Shown: in pieces, positions 1 to 8,103 of the stretch
How the letters are laid out: every line of letters begins with the position of its first letter
Position numbering within the stretch: the stretch's first letter is position 1
Program-made: the position numbers and the translations under genes
Source of the DNA: a bacterium
Lineage (GTDB): Bacteria; Bdellovibrionota; UBA2428
Assembly: GCA_009991595.1 (NCBI GenBank)
Contig: JAACVK010000032.1
Span: 1 to 64,000, forward strand
Length of the DNA: 64,000 bases
Reading direction: 5' to 3'
The notes under the pieces: model-generated
The model's database searches: none
Told to the model about the DNA's origin: nothing
What the model saw: only the letters and a program-made list of their open reading frames with translations

Positions 1-1476
1 AAGAACGACGCTCAGTTGGAAGACGTTCCCCTTAAAGACATTTTAGTTGGAGATACTCTGGTTGTTTATCCCCATGAAGTTTGTCCGGTCGATGGAGAAG
101 TGATTGAAGGCCAGGGCAGCATGGATGAATCGTATCTTACGGGTGAGCCCTTTGGGATGACTAAAACAGTTGGGTCTACTGTAATTTCTGGTGCCATCAA
201 TGGCGAGGCAGCCCTAACCATTCGGGCAACTCACCGAAGTGTTGATTCAAGATATGAGAAAATTACTCGGGTCATGGAGGAATCCGAGCAAAAAAGACCT
301 CAGCTTCGTCGTTTAGCCGATCAGCTGGGCGCTCTCTATACGCCCTTAGCAGTTTCTGCTGCTGTGCTTGCTTGGGCTCTAAGTGGCGACTCCACGCGGT
401 TCTTGGCTGTCTTGGTTGTGGCCACTCCTTGTCCTTTGCTGATTGGTATTCCCGTTGCGATTATTGGTGCCATTTCACTTTCTGCAAAACATGCCATCAT
501 TGTAAAAGACCCCACGGTCTTGGAGCAGGTAACACAATGTCGCACAGCTATCTTTGATAAGACGGGCACACTTACTTATGGGCGGCCTTCACTGACAAGT
601 GTTTCTGTTTCTAATTCTTTCGAGTCCAATGAAGTCCTTGGGCTTGTGGCAGGCCTTGAGCGATATTCCAAGCATCCATTAGCTTCGGCAATATTAAAGG
701 CTGCTAAAGAGGAGTTTTTGGCAATGCTCGAGGCAAGTGAAGTGCACGAAGCTCCTGGCAAAGGTCTAAAGGGCGTTGTCGCCGGTCGATCGGTTCAAGT
801 TACTAGTAGAACTAAACTCATGAAGGAAGGCTTTCAGCAGATGGCTTTGCTTCCCGAGCAACAAAGCGGATTAGAGTGTGTAGTTCTGATTGATGAACAA
901 TATGCGGCAACTTTTCGTTTTCACGATGCTCCTCGAGCAGAAAGCAAATCACTAATCGCTCATCTTGGCCCTCGGCACAGTTTTGATACCACTATGATTA
1001 TTTCAGGTGATCGAGAACCCGAAGTAAGATATTTGGCTGAACAAGTTGGCATTGATAAGGTTTATGCCCAACAGACTCCCGAGGACAAGCTAGCCATGGT
1101 TTTAGAAGAAAACTCCCAGGCGAAGGTTCTTTATGTAGGCGATGGTATCAATGATGCCCCAGCCATGATGGCCGCAACGGTTGGCATAGCTATTGGACAA
1201 AATAGTGATGTTACCTCGCAAGCTGCAGGAGTTGTGATCATGGATAACTCTCTTAAGCGAGTGGATGAGTTTATTCATATAAGCAAACACATGAAGAGCA
1301 TCGCCATGCAGAGTGCGATTGGAGGTATGGTCTTAAGTCTCGGGGGAATGGCCTTTGCGGGCATGGGGTATTTATCACCGGTTAACAGTGCAATTTTTCA
1401 AGAGTTGATTGATGTCTTCGCTATTCTTAATGCCTTAAGGGCTTCGGTTTCCCCGAAAGAGATTTCCGACTTTTAA
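1..1476 (+). CDS. P1B-type heavy-metal-transporting ATPase, C-terminal part (cut by window edge)
   Basis: The frame is open from base 1, so the N-terminal part lies outside the window and the TTG at 16 is not a real start. In order one sees the actuator-domain TGEPF motif, a membrane helix with TPCPL, the phosphorylation motif DKTGTLT (near nt 556), the soft-metal signature SKHPLA, and the hinge GDGINDAP, followed by the last two membrane helices. SKHPLA and a cysteine in the membrane motif place it among P1B metal pumps of the inner membrane. The membrane motif is TPC, not the CPC of copper and zinc/cadmium pumps, so the metal is uncertain. All catalytic motifs visible here are intact. Confidence 0.93.
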   Translation, partial: KNDAQLEDVPLKDILVGDTLVVYPHEVCPVDGEVIEGQGSMDESYLTGEPFGMTKTVGSTVISGAINGEAALTIRATHRSVDSRYEKITRVMEESEQKRPQLRRLADQLGALYTPLAVSAAVLAWALSGDSTRFLAVLVVATPCPLLIGIPVAIIGAISLSAKHAIIVKDPTVLEQVTQCRTAIFDKTGTLTYGRPSLTSVSVSNSFESNEVLGLVAGLERYSKHPLASAILKAAKEEFLAMLEASEVHEAPGKGLKGVVAGRSVQVTSRTKLMKEGFQQMALLPEQQSGLECVVLIDEQYAATFRFHDAPRAESKSLIAHLGPRHSFDTTMIISGDREPEVRYLAEQVGIDKVYAQQTPEDKLAMVLEENSQAKVLYVGDGINDAPAMMAATVGIAIGQNSDVTSQAAGVVIMDNSLKRVDEFIHISKHMKSIAMQSAIGGMVLSLGGMAFAGMGYLSPVNSAIFQELIDVFAILNALRASVSPKEISDF

Positions 1477-1527
1477 ACCGGATGATTGGATTTTACTTTC
1501 TTAGTAATAAGAGGGTAGATAGTTGTT

Positions 1528-1905
1528 ATGGTGTTAGCAGTAAATTTTTTTATTGGCTTGGTTGGTGTGCTTCATTGTTTATTTTTCAAGCTTGAGTCCA
1601 TAGATTTCATGAAAGCAAAAACTTTGAAAAGATTTGGATTGAGTTCAGAAGAAGGAAAAGTTGTTAAGACCTGGGCTTTTAACCAAGGTTTCTATAATTT
1701 GTTTTTGGCGCTCGGCTTATTCTACTCAATATTACTTTTAAACACGGGTCATGTTTCTGAAGGAAAGGCCGTGGCTTCTGTTATTTTATTTGCCATTGTT
1801 GGCGCAGCGACGGTTTTGTTTTTTAGCGCCCCTCAAAAATGGACCGCTGCGCTAGTCCAAGGTTTACCTGCTCTGATTGGATTGATCCTTCTTTCTTTTT
1901 TGTGA
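1528..1905 (+). CDS. DUF1304 family small membrane protein
   Basis: This 125-residue protein has four hydrophobic segments, at roughly residues 2-22, 50-72, 80-98 and 105-125. A charged loop after the first segment is followed by NQGFYN near residue 51, and VQGLPALIGL lies near the C-terminus. The pattern of an NQG-N motif in the second helix and a VQ-PA-G motif in the last matches the DUF1304 family, whose function is unknown. It lies 51 bases downstream of the metal ATPase on the same strand, so the two may be cotranscribed; this is inference. Confidence 0.8.
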   Translation: MVLAVNFFIGLVGVLHCLFFKLESIDFMKAKTLKRFGLSSEEGKVVKTWAFNQGFYNLFLALGLFYSILLLNTGHVSEGKAVASVILFAIVGAATVLFFSAPQKWTAALVQGLPALIGLILLSFL

Positions 1906-2276
1906 AAGCCAAAGTTAGACCTATTTATTTTTAGATGAAACCTTGAGCTTGTTGTGAACCTCGTATTCATGAGCGTAGTTTTCGACAAACTGTAGAGCTA
2001 AAGCGTAGTCGGCTTTACTTTGCGCCAGTCCTTTAAGAACGATTACCATGTTCTATAGGGTGCAGGATATATGCCAGTCAGAGGGGGCCCTGGCTTCAGT
2101 AGATTAAATACATGGGAAGAATTGCCTCAAGGGGGTCTTTCTGACACTAGCACTAGCGGCAATTGCTTGTTTTGAATCTCCCTTCTTTTAAAAGCCTTTC
2201 CCCAATTAGCAGAAAGGATATCTCTTAATAAGAAGGCTTGCCTTGAGAGGTAAACAACCATACTTTTCTCCTTCTG
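1906..2276. other. Gap between DUF1304 gene and tamA-like gene
   Basis: This 371-base gap holds one credible small ORF on the minus strand (1921-2049, listed separately). I see no tRNA, repeat or strong terminator in the rest. No obvious Shine-Dalgarno sequence precedes the ATG at 2277. Confidence 0.5.
1921..2049 (-). CDS. Possible 42-residue small protein
   Basis: The ORF starts at ATG 2049 with an in-frame TAG two codons upstream, so it cannot extend further. The peptide is mixed hydrophilic, begins MVIVLKGLAQ, has an acidic/aromatic middle (ENYAHEYEVH) and a lysine-rich tail. Its composition looks protein-like, not random, and it fills an otherwise empty gap. There is no clear Shine-Dalgarno sequence and I recognise no family. 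It is oriented against both neighbours. Low confidence. Confidence 0.3.
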   Translation of the reverse strand: MVIVLKGLAQSKADYALALQFVENYAHEYEVHNKLKVSSKNK

Positions 2277-3998
2277 ATGCAGGCTGCAATATTGAGATTT
2301 CTTCTTTTGTTCTTGTCCTTGGGACTAGTGCGTTTTGCCTCAGCATTGGAATGTCCACATTATAAGATTCAAGGAGACTTTCAAAAATTTTCCAGTGGTG
2401 AAGAGACTCTTTTGTGTGGGGATGAGAGCTTGGTTGAATGGAATCGAATTCCTCAAAAGCAGATAAAAATTCACTTGGAGAATATACTTTTTAATCGTGG
2501 TTATCCTCACCCTAAAGTGTGGTGGAGCTCTGCCAAACAATTGAGCTTTAAGTTGGGGCGAAGCGCTAAGCTGGAGTCCCTTGTATTAGAGGGGTTTCCA
2601 CCGAAGCTGAGGGAAGAAATTCGACAAAACATTTTACTTGAAGGAACTCTCGATCAAGGGAGAGTTTCTTCGATCGAGGCAGGGATCAAAACTTTGCTTG
2701 CCAGCAGGGGCTACCTCTGCGCTAAGCTTAATATTCGTGCCGACCTTAATTTGAATAGGGTTACGGTTAGTGTCAAAGACGTTGAGCTCGCTCGGTTTGG
2801 CAGAGTTCTGTCTAAAGACAATGCAAAGTTTGAAACTCTAAAGAGGTTCGAAGCCTTTGAGGAGGGATGGCTCTTTGATCAGAGATTAGTGGAGTTGAGT
2901 GAAAGACGCATCCGAGCCTCTAATTTTGTGAGCAATGTCTTTTACTATTCATCTTGCTCTTCTGATCAAAACTTAGAAAGTATTGAAAGAGTCGTTTTCC
3001 CTGGGCCATCAAAATTCATATCTTTTGGTTTTGGCTTTGATACGGAAGAGTATTTTTTGATTAAAGGAAAATACGAGAATGTCAGACTGACTGATGACGG
3101 CGCCAAGTTCAATACAGGTGCTTTTGCTTCGTTTAGGTTTCAAGAATTAAAAACTGGTTTTGAGGATCCGGTCTTAGAGCCGGAAGATCGGTTAAAGGTT
3201 CTTTACGAGCTTTCAATCAATCGAGAGGAAGAGGATAATTACGAGATAGTTTCGGCAAATTTTTCACCGAAGTTAGTTAAATTTCTTCAGTTCAAGCCGC
3301 TTTCATTATCCCTGGCCGTGGGGCCTTATCTTGAGAGGCAGTGGAATCTTGAGGGGCTTGGGAAGAAGAATGCTCGAATTATTGGTTTGGATGCTTTTGT
3401 TGTCGTCGAATCAACTCTTCATGAATACTATGCTCAACAGCCTAGATCCGGCTTTTTACTAAGTAGCTCAATCAAGACAAGTCATCGAGATTTTTATTCA
3501 GATTATGATGCTCATTTGGTTAAGAATAATTTTGAAGTTCTTTTCTTGCTAAGCGACTCGCCAAAGGTGGATTATGTCTTAGGTGCTCGGGTGAAGTGGG
3601 ATTTTTTGCTGAGTTACGATGAGTCTGCCAATCGAGAGCTTGTTAGTCCGAAGTTGTTTAACTTCTTAGGTGGATCCAGCGATTTAAGAGGCTTTGCCAG
3701 AAAGCAGCTCGGAACTCCCAATGGGCGTGCTTCGGCTCTCTACCTAGGTCTAGAGTTGCGAGCAGCGGGTTATAATTCTATTCAGCCGTTTTTGTTTTAT
3801 GATGTTGGTAAACTGGGCGATGCTCCGTTTGCTTTTGACTCAAACTTCTATGCTTCTCCAGGCTTTGGTTTGCGTTTAGGAACTTCGTTTGGGACCTTTA
3901 GAGCTACTGCAGGATTGGGTTATGAAAACACATGGCTTGCCACCAATGGCGAAAGAACTCACATGCAGTTCTTTTTGAGCTTCGGAGAGGAGTTTTAG
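2277..3998 (+). CDS. tamA: TamA-like Omp85 outer-membrane protein
   Basis: The 573-residue protein has a signal peptide (about residues 1-23, ending ASA-L), an N-terminal region consistent with POTRA domains (residues about 30-240) and a C-terminal beta-barrel. The barrel carries the Omp85 hallmark RGF in GSSDLRGFARKQLG near residue 466, and the protein ends in phenylalanine, as expected for a BamA-recognised beta-signal. The length is close to that of E. coli TamA. The next gene, one base away, encodes a TamB-like protein, so the pair probably forms a translocation and assembly module spanning the envelope. A distant BamA paralogue remains possible, and sequence identity to TamA is probably low. 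Confidence 0.8.
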   Translation: MQAAILRFLLLFLSLGLVRFASALECPHYKIQGDFQKFSSGEETLLCGDESLVEWNRIPQKQIKIHLENILFNRGYPHPKVWWSSAKQLSFKLGRSAKLESLVLEGFPPKLREEIRQNILLEGTLDQGRVSSIEAGIKTLLASRGYLCAKLNIRADLNLNRVTVSVKDVELARFGRVLSKDNAKFETLKRFEAFEEGWLFDQRLVELSERRIRASNFVSNVFYYSSCSSDQNLESIERVVFPGPSKFISFGFGFDTEEYFLIKGKYENVRLTDDGAKFNTGAFASFRFQELKTGFEDPVLEPEDRLKVLYELSINREEEDNYEIVSANFSPKLVKFLQFKPLSLSLAVGPYLERQWNLEGLGKKNARIIGLDAFVVVESTLHEYYAQQPRSGFLLSSSIKTSHRDFYSDYDAHLVKNNFEVLFLLSDSPKVDYVLGARVKWDFLLSYDESANRELVSPKLFNFLGGSSDLRGFARKQLGTPNGRASALYLGLELRAAGYNSIQPFLFYDVGKLGDAPFAFDSNFYASPGFGLRLGTSFGTFRATAGLGYENTWLATNGERTHMQFFLSFGEEF

Positions 3999-3999
3999 T

Positions 4000-6312
4000 T
4001 TGATTAAAAAGCTTCTTTTGAGTCTGCTTATAGTTGTTTTGTTGTTTTCTGGGCTTCTTGTCTTCTCTCCAGGAGTTTTGGTCAATCGGTCGAATGTATC
4101 TCGAGCTTTGAGCTTTTTTAAGGTTGACTCTGAACTTCTTCGAGAGATCAACCAAGCTCAGTGGGTTTTAAGCGCTCCCGCGCTATTTTCTTATAAGTTG
4201 TCTTATCTTCATCCACGACTTTGTCATCACTCAAAAGAGTTTGAAGGTTGTCTAAAGGATGTGAGCCTAGAGTTGGCTTTTCAACCGTTTCTGATTAGAG
4301 ATGGAGTCTGGGCTGAGCTTCGCTCTCTAAGTGCTGAGTTGGAGAATGCAAGCTTGAACTTGACTCAATCCGAAAATAGCTCTGATTCTGAAGATACGGC
4401 GGCGTCTTTTGATCCGATTGATTTGTTTCATTCCTTCCAATCTATGGTTCAGCGGGTTCAGCTTGGAGAGGTTCATTTAAAAACTTCCGACTTAAAGATT
4501 TTTACCGCCGAAGAGAAGATGTTTCAAGTAGAGGTTTTTGAGGTCTCCAAGGCGCCTGAGCGGAAGCAACTTGAAATTAGTTTGAAGGCAAAAGGAACTT
4601 CAAGTGAACGTTTAGATGCCGTCTTTGGAATTCCTTGGGTAAAGGATCAATCAGAGTTTTTAGAGAAATTGAGTTTTCAATCACAAACTCTTGCTTTTCC
4701 TCATTTTTTTGAGCTGAACTACCAGACTGATAAAACAAATACTTTGAAGGCTTCTCGTTTTGCTTTCTCCTATTTTAATTCGGCAAATGGACTTAGTGCA
4801 AAAGGGCTGTTGGGTTTGGATTGGAGTCAAGAGCTGCGCTTGTTCTTGGAAAACACCATTCTAGAAATAAAAGAGGCAGATTTTTTTGCTCCAAAAGTCT
4901 TAATCGATCAATGTGACTTTTCTTTGCTAAAAAGTGCCTCGTCTAAAGAGCTGGTGACAAGCTTATGGGGGAGTGTCCTTCAGGGGCGTTGTGTTTTGAG
5001 TTCAAAAATAAAAAAAAGCCAAGAAATGCTTTGGGGTAACGATCTGTTGATTGATTCACTTTCCGTGCAGCTCTTAGCTAAGGTCAGTTTTTCAACTCAA
5101 TACGATGTTAAGGGAAGAGTCTCCCTTAAAAGCAGGCCCTTTTCTGAGAAACTTGGAGAAGGAGAGCTTGCCTCAGACATCGACTTTTCAAAGACTGGAA
5201 ATGGAGAGCTAAAGTTAGAAGATGCCAAAGTCGTCGGACGTTTAAAGCTTCATTCCTTCAAGAACGTTGCGGCAACATTAAATCAGTATTTTTTGGCGGT
5301 CCCGGCTCCGTTTCACGTTCTTGATGGAGTTGTGTCTTCAACTCTCGAGGGAAGGTTTCGTTGGGAGACTATGCAGCTAGAGGCGACTTTGAATGCACAG
5401 TCACAATTGAAGTCGGAGCATCAGAAATTATCGGCTACTTTGGCAACCTCCGTTTCAGGCGATTTTTTAGAGAAGAGTGTAGTTCGAATCGATGCAGATT
5501 TGCTTTTACTTGATTCTCAGGTTCAATTGCCGGAGGTGAACCTTAAACAAGCAGTCCTTCCTGTAAAAGATCCTCGTTTAGTGCTAGGAAAAGCGAAAAA
5601 TAAGAAGAAAAGGGATTTAATTCTAAGAACTCACTTCAGGATAAGGACTAGAAAGCCACTGTTGGTAAACAACCCTAAACCTCGTTTTGTGATGCCAGTT
5701 GTTTTTGATCTAAAGGGCGGTAGCCAAGAAAAAGTTCAAGGAAGTATTCACTTAGAGCCATTTGAGAGTAATTTGTTTAACCGTAAGATTGGGGTTCAGA
5801 GTTTCGAAGTTGAGATGCCCTCTCAAAAAATTAGTGGAGTTTTAACGACCAAAGCACTTGAGTATGATGTGTCTTTGATGATTTCTGGTAAACCTGATTC
5901 TATAAAACTAAACTTTCAGAGCTCTCCGCCGTTGGAGAGACGACAAATTATTGCACTTCTTTTATTTAACGACCCAAATATCGCTGATGAGAGCGAAAAG
6001 TCAGCCGCTGCTGGACACTTTGATGTCGCCGCTGCTCAGGGGGCGCTTAGTTTAGCTTCTTTCTACATGTTTGGTAATTCCAGGCTTCAGAGCTTTAATT
6101 ATGATCCCTCGACAAAGGCTGTAAGTGCTCGTCTCAGGCTGGATAACGGTTCTTCGGTTGAGCTGATTGCTGGTGAGGAAGGGGTAGAGGGGGTTGGATA
6201 TATTAGAAGGATTGGTCGAAACTGGAGGATTAAGACTCTTGGTAAAGATGGGGGGGAGCGCAAGGCCCATTCAGGCCAAGCGCTCATAGAGTGGTTTAAG
6301 TATTTTGACTAG
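4000..6312 (+). CDS. tamB: TamB-like (DUF490) envelope protein, short form
   Basis: The start is TTG 4000, one base after the TAG of the tamA-like gene, with a strong GGAGAGGAG ribosome site at 3985-3993 inside that gene. An N-terminal membrane anchor (residues about 5-25) is followed by a long beta-rich region without catalytic motifs. Near residues 640-650 comes the TamB C-terminal pattern in which a proline/leucine pair precedes an IIALLLF segment. TamB proteins span the periplasm as a hydrophobic groove moving lipid or barrel substrates. At 770 residues this one is much shorter than E. coli TamB (about 1260). Its stop codon overlaps the convergent dps stop by four bases. Confidence 0.78.
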   Translation: MIKKLLLSLLIVVLLFSGLLVFSPGVLVNRSNVSRALSFFKVDSELLREINQAQWVLSAPALFSYKLSYLHPRLCHHSKEFEGCLKDVSLELAFQPFLIRDGVWAELRSLSAELENASLNLTQSENSSDSEDTAASFDPIDLFHSFQSMVQRVQLGEVHLKTSDLKIFTAEEKMFQVEVFEVSKAPERKQLEISLKAKGTSSERLDAVFGIPWVKDQSEFLEKLSFQSQTLAFPHFFELNYQTDKTNTLKASRFAFSYFNSANGLSAKGLLGLDWSQELRLFLENTILEIKEADFFAPKVLIDQCDFSLLKSASSKELVTSLWGSVLQGRCVLSSKIKKSQEMLWGNDLLIDSLSVQLLAKVSFSTQYDVKGRVSLKSRPFSEKLGEGELASDIDFSKTGNGELKLEDAKVVGRLKLHSFKNVAATLNQYFLAVPAPFHVLDGVVSSTLEGRFRWETMQLEATLNAQSQLKSEHQKLSATLATSVSGDFLEKSVVRIDADLLLLDSQVQLPEVNLKQAVLPVKDPRLVLGKAKNKKKRDLILRTHFRIRTRKPLLVNNPKPRFVMPVVFDLKGGSQEKVQGSIHLEPFESNLFNRKIGVQSFEVEMPSQKISGVLTTKALEYDVSLMISGKPDSIKLNFQSSPPLERRQIIALLLFNDPNIADESEKSAAAGHFDVAAAQGALSLASFYMFGNSRLQSFNYDPSTKAVSARLRLDNGSSVELIAGEEGVEGVGYIRRIGRNWRIKTLGKDGGERKAHSGQALIEWFKYFD

Positions 6313-6821
6313 CTTAGATGGGACTTTAACATCCAGGTCATTTTTTGGTGCTCTCTTAAGTTGGCAACCAAAAGATCTTCTGTTCCTGGATCAATTTTTG
6401 AGTCATTCTTTTTTAAAAAGTTTTCAGTGGTTGCAATGACTGTGTGATGTTCGCGAACCAAGTCTGAAATCATTTCATTAGTGCTTAACTTTTCTAAATC
6501 ATGCTTCCGGCCATTGCTGAATGATTCAAGTTGTCTCATTGGGGCAAAGGCTGCGCCTCCAATGATCTTTACTCGTTCTGCCATGGTGTCCAGCATTTTC
6601 AGGAGAGCATTGTATTGGCCATCTAAAAAAACGTGTAGTGAGTGAAACCGTGGCCCGGAAACATTCCAATGATAGCAGAGTGTCTTTCCTAGAAGCATAA
6701 ACTGAGCGTCTGCGAGTTCGTTTAGAATTGTAACAGTTTGAGCCTTTTCTCCATGGATAGTAGAGCCCTCACTTAGGGCACTTTTGTCGTCGTTGCTAAG
6801 TTTTAGAAATTCATTCGTCAT
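6309..6821 (-). CDS. dps: Dps-type ferritin, DNA protection during starvation
   Basis: Residues His51, His63, Asp67, Asp78 and Glu82 fall exactly where Dps proteins place the ligands of their inter-subunit ferroxidase site, within HWNVSG, SLHVFLD and LDTMAER. The 170-residue length is normal for the family. Dps forms a 12-subunit shell that oxidises iron with hydrogen peroxide and protects DNA. The N-terminal tail (about 25 residues, with few basic residues) gives no clear DNA-binding arm. It is the last gene of a four-gene minus-strand operon and starts one base after the lipoprotein gene's stop. Confidence 0.93.
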   Translation of the reverse strand: MTNEFLKLSNDDKSALSEGSTIHGEKAQTVTILNELADAQFMLLGKTLCYHWNVSGPRFHSLHVFLDGQYNALLKMLDTMAERVKIIGGAAFAPMRQLESFSNGRKHDLEKLSTNEMISDLVREHHTVIATTENFLKKNDSKIDPGTEDLLVANLREHQKMTWMLKSHLS

Positions 6822-6822
6822 T

Positions 6823-7044
6823 TTATCTATCCTTCTTTTTTAGAGCCTCTTCGGTGTCTTCTGCAACATCTTCAGCGGCGTCTTTTGCGTCACCCGCAGT
6901 GTCTTTGACGGCATCACCGGCGTCTTCAGTCGTATCCTCTACAGCTTCGCCTATATCTTCTAGTCCATTTTCAACTTTGCTTTCGCATCCAGTAAACGTG
7001 AAAGCCAGTGTTGATAGTAGAATGATCTTTTTTAAAATCTTCAT
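6823..7044 (-). CDS. Small lipoprotein with acidic/lysine heptad-like repeats
   Basis: The protein has 73 residues. A lysine-rich start and hydrophobic stretch end in the lipobox FTGC (Cys19), so it is lipidated. The mature part consists of short imperfect repeats built from E-D, D-A and K-D units (for example DAGDAVKDTAGDAKDAAEDV), predicted to form one long charged amphipathic helix. Such proteins resemble entericidin- or stress-type helical lipoproteins, but I do not assign a family. It sits between DUF2383 and dps, with one base to dps, so a stress role is inferred from context. Confidence 0.82.
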   Translation of the reverse strand: MKILKKIILLSTLAFTFTGCESKVENGLEDIGEAVEDTTEDAGDAVKDTAGDAKDAAEDVAEDTEEALKKKDR

Positions 7045-7057
7045 AATCTTTAACTCC

Positions 7058-7492
7058 TTATTTCGTATACTTCATCATTCCATCAAGAGAGCTAATGTGA
7101 ATGTCATGCAATGGTAGCATTTGAGTCGAGATGGCTTCTCTTACGCTTCGGGTTAAGTCTGCTTTTGATAGTAGTTCTTTGTATTTTCTTCGACCGTGTT
7201 CTTCTCCCTGCTTCAAAATGGCTAGAGCCGAATACTCTCCAAGGACACTAGAAGCTTTGGTGAGACTTTTTGTAAAGCTTCCCCATGTTCCGGCGTCTTT
7301 GGGTGTTGACTGCCCTTCTAGCTGAAGCCAGCCCTTTAAGAGTTGTGAAGCCTTTTCGTGTTGAGACTTTATGTCGCGGAGCCTTTTAGCGACCGGCTCT
7401 TGATCGACCTTTGCTATAACTGTTTCATAGGCGTTCACGGCAGCTAATTCACCTTGAAAGATATTTGTTAATTCTTCTTTATAAGTTGTCAT
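7058..7492 (-). CDS. DUF2383 family four-helix-bundle protein
   Basis: The protein has 144 residues, all helical, with Glu and His positions spaced as in ferritin-like bundles: GELAAVNAYE near residue 14, SQHEKA near residue 43 and QGEEHGRRKYKELL near residue 96. This matches the DUF2383/PA2169 family, usually found with stress genes; its function is unknown. The start at 7492 is supported by AAGGAG seven bases upstream on the minus strand. It lies between the DUF1328 and lipoprotein genes in the dps operon. Confidence 0.82.
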   Translation of the reverse strand: MTTYKEELTNIFQGELAAVNAYETVIAKVDQEPVAKRLRDIKSQHEKASQLLKGWLQLEGQSTPKDAGTWGSFTKSLTKASSVLGEYSALAILKQGEEHGRRKYKELLSKADLTRSVREAISTQMLPLHDIHISSLDGMMKYTK

Positions 7493-7525
7493 AGTGTTTT
7501 CTCCTTTTTTCTTTTTAGAGGGTGT

Positions 7526-7699
7526 CTAAATAGCTTTTTTCCCTCGAAATGCATTTGCAATGATTGAGATTACAAAGGCGACAAGAAATACAAAAAATAG
7601 AATTTTCGCAATCGAGGCTGCGCCTGTGGCAATTCCGGTAAAACCAAAGACTGCGGCTATTATCGCAATGATAAAAAATGTAACTGTCCAACTAAGCAT
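7526..7699 (-). CDS. DUF1328 (YtjA-like) small membrane protein
   Basis: This short gene encodes 57 residues starting MLSWTVTFF, with two membrane helices (about residues 4-22 and 30-50). Between them is the glycine-rich turn [18 protein letters not shown], which is the hallmark of the DUF1328 family. It has GGAG upstream of its ATG on the minus strand. It is the first gene of the minus-strand set DUF1328, DUF2383, lipoprotein, dps. DUF1328 proteins have no known function but are commonly linked to general stress regulons. Confidence 0.88.
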   Translation of the reverse strand: MLSWTVTFFIIAIIAAVFGFTGIATGAASIAKILFFVFLVAFVISIIANAFRGKKAI

Positions 7700-7770
7700 G
7701 TTAATTCTCCTTCTTCTTGAGGGTCGCTTTCACGAGCTCAGATTAGTGTTTGCAAATTAGATGCCAACTC

Positions 7771-7959
7771 TCAGATGCTTTTAAGGGTTCTTTGGACGTT
7801 AGCTTTTGAGGCGGTATGGCTGTGTTGAGGCGAATTGCCCCTAGGTTTCACCTTCGAGAGTTTGTTTTTGACTTTGTATTTAAGATTGTCAGAATGATTG
7901 CTTTCAACACGTAGATAGCTGCCTTTATTCTCTTCATCCAACTCAAGGTCGATCGTCAC
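7771..7959 (-). CDS. Hypothetical protein, possibly remnant of a larger gene
   Basis: The ORF starts at GTG 7959 and encodes 62 residues with a basic C-terminal half. The frame stays open upstream to a TAG near 8004, and the extra residues read LREFSYDLVTIDLELDEEN. That resembles the segment around the phospho-acceptor aspartate of response-regulator receivers, and another frame just upstream reads YICADDSKMG, like a receiver N-terminus. This may therefore be a decayed receiver gene, but the similarity is weak and seen by eye only. A genuine small basic protein is the alternative. The remainder of the 7700-8103 gap shows nothing else. Confidence 0.35.
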   Translation of the reverse strand: MTIDLELDEENKGSYLRVESNHSDNLKYKVKNKLSKVKPRGNSPQHSHTASKANVQRTLKSI

Positions 7960-8103
7960 TAGGTCGTAAGAAAACTCACGAAGCCAATTGACCCCATCTT
8001 GCTATCGTCAGCACAGATATAGGACTTTGAATGCTGAGATAGGCTGACAGGTTGCATTCTTATCCATTCTGTCGCGTTCGAACTCCTTTCTGGGCTTTTA
8101 CGC

